Shown here: positions 19,113 to 26,800 of the stretch, in pieces
How positions within the stretch are numbered: the stretch's first letter is position 1
Layout: each line of letters opens with the position of its first letter
From: a virus
Strand: one strand, 5' to 3'
IMG/VR virus record: IMGVR_UViG_3300009705_000052
Span: 1 to 35,765 of that record
Length of the DNA stretch: 35,765 nucleotides
Position numbers and translations under genes: made by a program
Notes under the pieces: generated by a model
The model's database searches: none
What the model saw: the letters and a program-made list of their open reading frames with translations, nothing else
Told to the model about the DNA's origin: nothing

Positions 19113-19425
19113 ATTTATCCTTCCATTCGTTGAGCGCGCCTTCGTAGCCTTCACCATCGGATGGCATGTAATCTTCTTTGTCTGGTCCGTCTTGTTCGGC
19201 TAGTATAGGCCCACAAGTTTCGCAATCGGGATGACCACATAAGTCATCACCCATATGTTCGTCGGGTCTTGGGTTTGGATTTCCTCGTTCTACCTCATCA
19301 GCATAACCATTACAGTCATGTTTCCTATCGTGTGCGGAATCATCTTCGTGTTCTAGAGATGTTGCTACATCCCCGTAGTCATCAGATTGTTTGATAATTG
19401 CCCATGCTTGGTCTATAGGATTCAT
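19099..19425 (-). CDS. Small acidic protein with DQAW motif and Cys cluster (108 aa)
   Basis: ATG at 19423-19425 overlaps the previous stop as ATGA, with GGAGG seven bases upstream. The protein starts MNPIDQAWAIIKQSDDYG, the clearest version of the shared N-terminal element. A compact cluster DLCGHPDCETCGPIL near residues 62-76 has three Cys and one His that could bind zinc. The remainder is Asp/Glu/Gly-rich and probably disordered. It overlaps the next gene by 14 bases, indicating coupled expression with the 204-residue protein. I recognise no family. Confidence 0.8.
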   Translation of the reverse strand: MNPIDQAWAIIKQSDDYGDVATSLEHEDDSAHDRKHDCNGYADEVERGNPNPRPDEHMGDDLCGHPDCETCGPILAEQDGPDKEDYMPSDGEGYEGALNEWKDKYGNQ

Positions 19426-19709
19426 TGTGTCGCCTCCACTGTGCCTAGATTGTAATTCATATCAATACCACATGCGCCACACTTAGGTATCCAACACATG
19501 TGAAGCATTCCGCATTTAGCACATCGTGTACCAGAACCAATGTTTAACACATCAGCAACTTGCCGGTTGCGTGTATTCTGTTCTTTGGTAGCGTAGTTCT
19601 TCCAATTGATTGTATCTTCAGCGGGTGTCAAATCCACACCAAACGATTCGGCTTTACTCCATCCCTGTTTGTTCATGTAGTGAACATCTTTGAGAGATAA
19701 TCCTGCCAT
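19422..19709 (-). CDS. Small zinc-ribbon protein (95 aa)
   Basis: ATG at 19707-19709 follows GAGGTGG. The C-terminal half contains CAKCGMLHMCWIPKCGACG, that is two CxxC knuckles with an extra Cys between, which should bind one zinc as a ribbon. The N-terminal half includes GWSKAESFGVDLTPAED and a basic segment. Zinc ribbons of this kind are used for nucleic-acid or protein contacts. The gene is the first of three consecutive genes for small Cys-containing proteins located between the capsid-decoration and connector regions. The specific role is unknown. Confidence 0.8.
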   Translation of the reverse strand: MAGLSLKDVHYMNKQGWSKAESFGVDLTPAEDTINWKNYATKEQNTRNRQVADVLNIGSGTRCAKCGMLHMCWIPKCGACGIDMNYNLGTVEATQ

Positions 19710-19718
19710 AAAACCACC

Positions 19719-20147
19719 TCATGCAAAGTCAGAATATACATAAATTAAATTACCTCTTCCATCGTCAGATACTTGAACATATGTATTTACACCAAAAGTA
19801 AATGATGCCGTTGCAGCATACGCCTTAGCCAACTTATACACTACTGTCGCTGAATCAATACAATATAATTCCAAATTGTCAGTTACTGCGAACTTCGTTC
19901 CAGCGCCGATGCGAACAGTTGTCGCACTATTGGCGGTGACTGCACCAAGAACTCGCAATGGGTCAGACCGTGCATTGACATCCTTTGCCATGACCGTTGA
20001 ACCAACGGGGAATGCGTGAGATGCATTGCCACCATCAGTAGTCATAGCAGTGGCTGTACCTGCTGCGTATCCCGCACCATTGTTGATGAGGGCTTTTGTT
20101 GGATAAGGACCTGCTGTAGGAACACTAATGGAAAATTGGAACGCCAT
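19719..20147 (-). CDS. Small beta-rich virion protein, decoration candidate (142 aa)
   Basis: ATG at 20147 lies after TGAGGTGAGACCTC, where the first TGA is the stop of the previous gene. The sequence is Ala/Thr/Val-rich with regular beta alternation (FSISVPTAGPYPTKALINNG, then GSTVMAKDV, then ATTVRIGAGTKFAV, then VVYKLAKAYA). It has no Cys cluster or charged tail. Downstream of the major capsid gene, small beta proteins are often head decoration proteins or minor capsid proteins. The GSTVMAKDV...RVLGAVTANSATTVRIG stretch also resembles the small beta modules of the connector and tail tube candidates. Role is inferred only. Confidence 0.75.
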   Translation of the reverse strand: MAFQFSISVPTAGPYPTKALINNGAGYAAGTATAMTTDGGNASHAFPVGSTVMAKDVNARSDPLRVLGAVTANSATTVRIGAGTKFAVTDNLELYCIDSATVVYKLAKAYAATASFTFGVNTYVQVSDDGRGNLIYVYSDFA

Positions 20148-20158
20148 GAGGTCTCACC

Positions 20159-20425
20159 TCATCGCTTGCCCAGTGCCCACCACTGACCTGCTTTGTTAGT
20201 GGCTCCTTGAGCCAAGGTCAGTTTTGTTCCGAGAGTTCCGTCAATTTCAGTGTCTGTGGTACCGGCTTCATTCATATTGCTACCTGCAGCGAATATCTTG
20301 CTGAGGTGGTCGGCAAGCAAAATGTCTCCACCTTGAGTGCCACCTGCATTTGCGAATGTTCCAGTTATCAAAACTAGGTCACCTAAAATGTGGTGTCTGC
20401 TATCTATTACTATTGTTTGTGCCAT
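20159..20425 (-). CDS. Small head protein candidate (88 aa)
   Basis: ATG at 20423-20425 follows GGAGTGATATAA. The protein starts MAQTIVIDSRHHILGDLVLI, has a beta-rich N-terminal half, then a Gly/Thr-rich segment with DTEIDGTLGTKLTL, and ends WWALGKR. Its small size, sequence and neighbours suit a decoration or head-stabilising protein. I recognise no family. Confidence 0.75.
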   Translation of the reverse strand: MAQTIVIDSRHHILGDLVLITGTFANAGGTQGGDILLADHLSKIFAAGSNMNEAGTTDTEIDGTLGTKLTLAQGATNKAGQWWALGKR

Positions 20426-20430
20426 TTATA

Positions 20431-20823
20431 TCACTCCGTATTGTCTCCTGTGAGAGGTTCCTCGTTATTATTATCATCGGAAGACTCCTCTTCAACTGGG
20501 TTAAGGTATTCTTCAACCCTTGTGAGTAGTTGTGCTTTGGTTAATCCAGCACGGGTTCTTACTTCCCGTGTCTTCAACCATTCAATGATGTCATTACGAG
20601 TCCATCCTTCATCAGGTATTCCGTCATTACCTGCGTCAACGGTTTCATCCGCCACTGCAGGTAGTTCTGTTGGTTCTCCTACTAGTTTCAAGTATCCGTT
20701 TGTCACTTGTCCTTGAACAAGAAGTAATTGAGCATATGTGATTTCCACTGGTTGTCCACGATATAATGTTCCACATCGCGTGCGTCGTTGTGGTAATGGT
20801 CCTGGATATACGATTGTAGGCAA
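20431..20823 (-). CDS. Small head protein with C-terminal HeH/SAP-like domain (130 aa)
   Basis: The best start is a TTG at 20821-20823, six bases after TGAGGTGA, whose first TGA is the stop of the upstream gene. An upstream in-frame ATG at 20862 would sit inside that gene with no ribosome binding site. Residues 1-55 are beta-like (PTIVYPGPLPQRRTRCGTLY, then VEITYAQLLL). Residues ~75-105 (WTRNDIIEWLKTREVRTRAG, then LTKAQLLTRVEEYLN) fit the helix-extension-helix (HeH/SAP) pattern found in small phage head proteins. The C-terminus is acidic and disordered. It may contact DNA or capsid, and lies two genes after the major capsid gene. Confidence 0.78.
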   Translation of the reverse strand: MPTIVYPGPLPQRRTRCGTLYRGQPVEITYAQLLLVQGQVTNGYLKLVGEPTELPAVADETVDAGNDGIPDEGWTRNDIIEWLKTREVRTRAGLTKAQLLTRVEEYLNPVEEESSDDNNNEEPLTGDNTE

Positions 20824-20833
20824 ATGAATCACC

Positions 20834-21274
20834 TCAAGCGCAGACAAGCCAAATAGGAACATCTGCTGTAGCGTTATCGGAGACGCCGCCTGGGAATGTC
20901 AAAGTTAGTGTGTCATTCAACCCTGTAGTGACGGTTGAACTGAGTACTCCTCTAACTCCACTACCAAGACCAGTTGTTGAGTGGTCGGCTGTGCCAGGGC
21001 TTCCAAGCATGAATGAAACAATATGTGTTGCTTCACCAGTCAATTTTAATGTAATTGCCGCTGCTTTGTAATTAAGAATTGTTGCTGTGCCAGTTAATAG
21101 TTTAAGACCTGCTACTTTTGCACCATCAGTTTGTCGTGGTTCAAATGCTGTAAGTCCACCTGGGTAATCGGTTCCTGACCAGACAGTGTTGTCTGGAGAA
21201 CCGGCATATAATTCCAATTCTAGGCCTGTGGCCCATGTGTTCAATCCTGCTCCTGTTGTTATAGTTACTGCCAT
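20834..21274 (-). CDS. Small beta-rich head protein following the capsid gene (146 aa)
   Basis: ATG at 21272-21274 follows GGAGGAATAAATT, a very good ribosome binding site. The product is Thr/Gly/Leu-rich with clear beta alternation (LNTWATGLELELYAGSPD, then AAITLKLTGEATHIV, then NDTLTLTFPGG) and ends IWLVCA. Immediately downstream of the major capsid protein, this is the position of a head decoration or minor capsid protein. That role is inferred from place and composition. I do not recognise the family. Confidence 0.78.
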   Translation of the reverse strand: MAVTITTGAGLNTWATGLELELYAGSPDNTVWSGTDYPGGLTAFEPRQTDGAKVAGLKLLTGTATILNYKAAAITLKLTGEATHIVSFMLGSPGTADHSTTGLGSGVRGVLSSTVTTGLNDTLTLTFPGGVSDNATADVPIWLVCA

Positions 21275-21310
21275 AATTTATTCCTCCATTATTTTCATAT
21301 CCAAGCAACC

Positions 21311-22450
21311 TCAAGAAAGGTCACGAATACTCCCTTGTGCGCCAAAGAAGGACACAACGAGTTCGCCCATTGTCCGGTAAAGACCTTCCTGACCCAAGCG
21401 GTTAATTGCGAATGGGTCGCCAGATTCTATACCAGATTCAAAGTATTGCGTTGGAATTGCGGTTTGAAACCATAGGTAATCAGTGTCAAGATAATACATA
21501 CGACTGATTCCGTCAGTTGTGACATCCTTAGAAGGAATGATAGGAACACCGTTGTAGGTTGCGACAATAAATCCTGCCTCAATACCTGGTACACCCTTAA
21601 CACCATTGAATGATGGGGTGACACGCTTGGTCTCCATGAAACGCTGTTGCGATTGTAGCAATTGTTGCACACGCATTAGTGTATCGTATCCAGTAAAGAT
21701 GACCTTTGGATTACCACCACGAGTCCAAACTTGTTGGAAGATGGTGTCCAGATGGTCAAGTGAAAGGGTGCGGTTTGTTCCCGATGTTCCCGATGCACTT
21801 ACTTCAGCACTGTGGAAGTCAACACCACCATCACGAGTGATGGAATACATGTCGTTGTCAGTGTTAGCCGAGACATATCCATTTGCGTTGTTAATGGTGT
21901 CAGGGTCTGTAGTTAGACGGTCAAGAGATTCAAAGTCGTTTCCAGCAGGTGTTTCAACATCTGTAGTGAGCATTTGGTTCACATGGTCAGCGTGGTGCTT
22001 ACCCATTTCTTCCTTCAGCACTTGTCGGATGTCGCCAAGACCATCATCCTTGTCAGCAAGGAAGATTGCTACTTCACTCATATCAAATGTGTGAGCAATT
22101 GTCTTTGGTTTGGCAGCAACATGCAGGAATGTTGGCTTGGTAGTTTCTGGTAGGGTTGCATTTTCAGCAACACCGCCACCCTTAGTAAAGGATGGCTTAC
22201 CAGTAATGATTCTCCAGCCAGACTTCTCCCACGGTTTCTTAGGCATGATTGAAAATGCATTGAACTCTTGGTTCAATTGTGACCAGACCTTGCGACCATA
22301 AATCGCTTGGTATGTTCCAGCGCTTGTGCTAAGCATTGGTGCATCGGCTTTCAAAATGTCTGAACCGCTGTATGAGTATCCGCTCACATTGCCAGCGCCG
22401 TAGTAGTATCGTTCCATGTCTTGTATTGTGTTAATGTAATTTCGTGCCAT
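21311..22450 (-). CDS. Major capsid protein, HK97 fold (379 aa)
   Basis: The start is ATG at 22448-22450, six bases after a perfect GGAGGTGA. A GTG two codons upstream would overlap that site. The N-terminal ~60 residues (ARNYINTIQDMERYYYGAG) act as the arm. The P-domain spine helix is visible near residues 135-160 (DIRQVLKEEMGKHHADHVN). A typical HK97 A-domain segment follows, with GGNPKVIFTGYDTLMRVQQL and NGVPIIPSKDV, where a short beta hairpin precedes the C-terminal domain. The length fits a mature subunit without a large delta domain, so scaffolding is supplied by the protease fusion gene immediately upstream. It forms the icosahedral shell. Stop of the protease gene and capsid ribosome binding site overlap, coupling their translation. 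Confidence 0.9.
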   Translation of the reverse strand: MARNYINTIQDMERYYYGAGNVSGYSYSGSDILKADAPMLSTSAGTYQAIYGRKVWSQLNQEFNAFSIMPKKPWEKSGWRIITGKPSFTKGGGVAENATLPETTKPTFLHVAAKPKTIAHTFDMSEVAIFLADKDDGLGDIRQVLKEEMGKHHADHVNQMLTTDVETPAGNDFESLDRLTTDPDTINNANGYVSANTDNDMYSITRDGGVDFHSAEVSASGTSGTNRTLSLDHLDTIFQQVWTRGGNPKVIFTGYDTLMRVQQLLQSQQRFMETKRVTPSFNGVKGVPGIEAGFIVATYNGVPIIPSKDVTTDGISRMYYLDTDYLWFQTAIPTQYFESGIESGDPFAINRLGQEGLYRTMGELVVSFFGAQGSIRDLS

Positions 22451-22452
22451 AT

Positions 22453-23862
22453 TCACTCACCTCCCCTAAGTGCCTTGCTAGCAAGGCTGTGGACTTCATC
22501 CCAACTGATGTTGGCAAGTTGGTCCGTAGTGGGGATTTCAATTGCTGGTGCTGATTTGCGGATTGAACCGCCGTTGTTGTCAACTGTTCCAACACTGTCA
22601 ATGCGTTGTGCGAGTTCAAGAACTGCTTTTTCCAAACGGTCAACAGGTTGTCGTGCATCGTAATTTGAATGTGCATCGTATTGTGCTTTTTGCATCAATT
22701 CAGATTGAAGACGGTTGCTGAATGCATCATTGAGTTCACCCTTGAATTGTTGTTCAAGTGCTGCGGCCTTATAGACCTCGTATGCTGATTCAAGTTGAGA
22801 TGGTGAAACATTTTCTTTGATAACGAATCCATTACCTTTTGGTGCTTCCCATTTGTCTTGAGATGCACGGATAGCGAACTTGTTGCCTTTGCTTGCTGAA
22901 CCAAAGTTAGCCTTTGGTGCGGTAATACCTTCGCCAACAATTCCCTTTGCAGGTTGTCCACGATGGGATGCTCCGTCGTCACCAGGATTGTATCCTTTTT
23001 CAACGGCATCAAAGTGAGAGCGGGCACTTGCTGTGTCCACACCTGCACCTTTCAGTGTATTTTCCATCCAATTAAGGTAGTCCATTGTGATAACATCATC
23101 AAGTCCTGCACCTTTTTCGTATTTGTCTCCGCCAAATGGCATCTTTTCATCTTTCTTTTCATCTTTCTTCTCGTCTTTTTTATTGTTGTCTAAAAATGCA
23201 GGTTTCTTAGATTTCCCATCTTCATCGTCTGATTCCAAACGCTTTGAAAGTCTTTCTAATACATTGTGCAATTGTTCAACTACTTCTGTTTCGGCCATTG
23301 TTGTGTCCTCCTTTAATATCCTAAATGTGGATTCTGTGTTAATTCCTTTTTCGCAAATTGTGACTTCATGCAACTCCATGTCTTGGATTTCGCGATAAGC
23401 ACCGCGCATTCCGTCTGACTTGTTGACACGCTTGAAAGCCTGTCCACCGATGGAGAAAGCCCGAAGGTTTCCTTTGCGAATCTCTGATGCAACTTCTCTT
23501 GCTTTTTCAATGTCATTGCGTAATTGGATGACAACGAACATTCCTGTGTCGTCAACTTCTGATTTCCAGACACGGCCATTGCTGTCAGTGTATGAAGGCA
23601 CGACATCCCCAACTTGGATGTTGGAGTGTGCCAATTGAACATTCCTGTATTTGTCGTTTTGCATAAACTTGCGGAATGCTTTGTTGAGTGCGTTGGTTGT
23701 GATGAGGTCTCCTTGCTTGTCAACGAGTTCAACACTGGCGTATCCTGCAATAACCAAGTCATCAATAGACTGGGCTTTGAGGAGGACAGCCCCTTCAGGG
23801 ATGTCTGCTTGGTCGTATTCTGCATCATGCACCATGTCACCAATCCGCCCATGTAGTGTCAT
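22453..23862 (-). CDS. Prohead protease-scaffold fusion protein (469 aa)
   Basis: Residues ~1-190 match the HK97-type prohead protease (S78-like): LVIAGYASVELVDKQGD, catalytic His79 in VQLAHSNIQVG, catalytic Ser137 in LRAFSIGG, and an acidic partner probably Glu166 in ELHEVTICEKGIN. Residues 190-230 hold a KKDE repeat linker. Residues 230-469 are helical and soluble as in a scaffold. The C-terminus, EIPTTDQLANISWDEV then HSLASKALRGGE (442-469), is shared with a 123-residue protein upstream in the operon and may bind the capsid or portal. The enzyme would digest the scaffold and itself during maturation. Fusion of protease and scaffold is known for many phages. The ribosome binding site at the chosen ATG is weak, so an internal start is possible. 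Confidence 0.88.
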   Translation of the reverse strand: MTLHGRIGDMVHDAEYDQADIPEGAVLLKAQSIDDLVIAGYASVELVDKQGDLITTNALNKAFRKFMQNDKYRNVQLAHSNIQVGDVVPSYTDSNGRVWKSEVDDTGMFVVIQLRNDIEKAREVASEIRKGNLRAFSIGGQAFKRVNKSDGMRGAYREIQDMELHEVTICEKGINTESTFRILKEDTTMAETEVVEQLHNVLERLSKRLESDDEDGKSKKPAFLDNNKKDEKKDEKKDEKMPFGGDKYEKGAGLDDVITMDYLNWMENTLKGAGVDTASARSHFDAVEKGYNPGDDGASHRGQPAKGIVGEGITAPKANFGSASKGNKFAIRASQDKWEAPKGNGFVIKENVSPSQLESAYEVYKAAALEQQFKGELNDAFSNRLQSELMQKAQYDAHSNYDARQPVDRLEKAVLELAQRIDSVGTVDNNGGSIRKSAPAIEIPTTDQLANISWDEVHSLASKALRGGE

Positions 23863-23893
23863 CCTATATCATACGACCTGTAATACACTGATA

Positions 23894-26800
23894 TTAGAAT
23901 TGCTCGTTGTCAGGTGGTATTTCAAGCACTGCCTCATCCGCAGTCACACGAATCTCGCCGGTTTCACCTTCTTCAGTTTCCAACGATTCTTCCAAATCGT
24001 GTGGTTCGCCATCAGGTTTTATTTTCTTCTTTTGTGGTTTGTCGTCTTCATCTTCGTCGCGCTGGCGCATGTCATAGTCCATAGTATTGACATCTTGTGT
24101 AATTTCAGTAGGGCCTCGTGGGGCACTGTCAGGTGTTCCTAACGCAATTCCCATTCCACGCGCTCCAGTCCATGTGGCTGTTTCTTTAGATATGATGTCA
24201 TCAATAACTGTCAATGCTCGGACAATCATTTTTGTCATGTCTGGTTTGAGTATTTGGTCTTCACTTATTTTCTTGGGTCTTTTGAGATTGAAATTGGTTT
24301 CATGTGACCCTACTTCTTCTTCTTCTTTGTCATCTCGTATGTCATCTCGGTCCTTTATTTTTGAATCTCGTGGGTTGAAGTCCACTTTGATAAGACCTTT
24401 CAATGTTAATCCAACAATAGGTTCCCAGAATGGTCGTTGGCTTTCAGATATCTGAACTGCGTAATCACTATTAGATAAATCATTGAGTGTACTATATGGT
24501 TCGTGAGCCACCCAATTACTATCCCATTTGTCAATCTTGTAAATTACAGTGTCTTCCAAACCTTGTAAATGGATTTCAACTGTTTTAGATTTGACTACGA
24601 CATCATGTGGGTATAATACCGGCGCATGTGATTTGGTTAGTATCTCCAATGTTTCAACACTATCCGTTGCCATTGTACTGGATTCACTAACAATTTGTAT
24701 TGGTTGTAAATCATATACATCAATACCATTCCGTTCTTTATGAGACACACCTGCAATTCGTACTTGCACATAATCACCTTCCATGAATGGTTTGCGTTCA
24801 CGCATAAGTGTTCCGACATCCATGAACCATTTGCCATCTCGTTCAACTGCACGATTACCAAGCGATTCACCTTTTTCGGGGTTGATAGGTCCTACTCCCA
24901 AGCGATACATATACGGGCCTCTACCTCTTCTATCTAATATGATAACATCCATTTCTTTTTCTTCACGATATAATACCCATTTTGGATGGCGTGGTTCACC
25001 CTTCATGTATGTGGATATTGCATCTCTCAGCAATACACCATCTGCATCTTCTTCGTTCAAAGAATCAATGGCTTGTTTCAAACCGTCATCATCAGTTCTT
25101 CGGGTGTTGAAGGGTGCTGGTATCAGCACTGCATCTGTGCTTTCAAATTGTTCTCGTAGTTTTGCCAAACGGTCTTTGAGTGGTTCATCATACAATTCTT
25201 TGTGTCCATGTTCCAATAAGTCAATGACATATACTGAGTCTTTGCTGATGATGACATCCAGTATGTATCTGTCACCATTGGCTTCAATCAATCCTTTTCG
25301 CATGTCTTTTGATAATCTGCAATTTGAACCATCTGCATATTTGGCTTCAACCTTTTTGCCTTGTTTGGTAATGATGGCACGATGACCCTTGTATGATGTG
25401 GATACAACCCAATCACCACTGAACCCTCGCAGGTTATTCATGTCATCAAATGTGAATATACGATGCGCTGCTTTGATTGGTTTGACATCACCATCTTCTT
25501 TAATGATGTCAGGGTTCGTTAATGCTTTCAACAATGTAGATACCTGGACATCATCCTCACTCAATTGAAATGCCATACTGTCACCGTATTCATCTAATTT
25601 TTGAGATTCAGGTTGGTCAGTAGCAGAAGGTGCTGACGGATGGATTCGGGTCATTGGTTGCATTTCAGGGAATACAGATTGTAAATGATTCATTGGCACA
25701 TTTAACAATGGTTCTCGTTGTGTTGATGTTTCACCATTATTGTGCATTATATCTGGTTTGCCTTCTTGGTCAAAACCTACACCAAATGTAGGTGCCATTT
25801 TCCACCCATGTTTCATACGGTATCCTTGACTATTATAGATACTCAATGGCAATGATGTAGGTCCTGTGTTATGACCTTCTTGATTATTAGGGTAATATAC
25901 AGATGTTCCAGCGTGTAAATCGTCAACCATTTGAGTTGTGTCATCTTCATTTGTCCATACCCCGTGTATTCTATCATTTTTCCAATCTCGGTGTTTAGGT
26001 TGCGCTCGGAAAATCATGTCGTTTGCATGTCGCCATAGTTGTAATGCGTTGACATGCGCTTGTGACCAATCGCCATTTTCATCAGCAGCGAATGGGTCTG
26101 GCATCCCATCGTCAGCGAATCGTTTTTGCACTTTTTCAGCCAAAGACTTAGCAGCATTTTGCAGCAAATCAGTTGTTGATACTAGTTTAGATGCGTGGTA
26201 TGCTCGTCGCTGGTCTTTGAACTGGTTAGTTTGTTGACCCATTGAGGCTGTTCCTGCCAGTTCTTCTTCTTTAGATTTATACCATTCTTCGGGCGCTCGT
26301 TCATCTTCGGGTGAATCAATCCATCCTTGTAATTGGCTTTGTAGCAGTTGTTCTTTGTGTTGTTGAGGATGAGGCCCTATGATTGCATTAACACCACCCG
26401 ACGAAAGTATGTGTTTTCCATCACCATTACAATTTGGGCATGGTTGTCCGACTTCTAATTGTTCCTTTGGTTGTTGACCAAACAAATCAGGCTTTGTTTG
26501 ACCAAACAAATCAGGCTTCTCCGCCTTGGCTACATCTTCAGCATCAATTCGGCCATCACCATTACAAACAGGACATTCTGCTTTACCATTATGTTGAGCG
26601 TTTATTGCATCTTGACGGAATGGGAACTCAAACCGATGAGGTCTTTCACCTTTAGCGCCACCCCAGTTAACCGTTTCAGGGTGATAATTTCTTGAATCTA
26701 TGCCCTTGTTATCTGGTGAGGGTATGAACTTGCCTTCATCATTGTTTGCTCCTTGTTGACCATACAGATACCAGTTGCCTGGTTCAACACGCTTGCCATC

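Noticed and set aside
16872-22460. Assignment of the host from the ribosome binding sites
   Set aside because: GGAGGTGA pairs with the 16S rRNA 3' end of both bacteria and archaea, so it does not distinguish the host.
23863-23893. A promoter upstream of the protease gene
   Set aside because: The 31-base gap is AT-rich but contains no convincing bacterial -35/-10 or archaeal TATA/BRE pair, so one long transcript remains the simplest reading.
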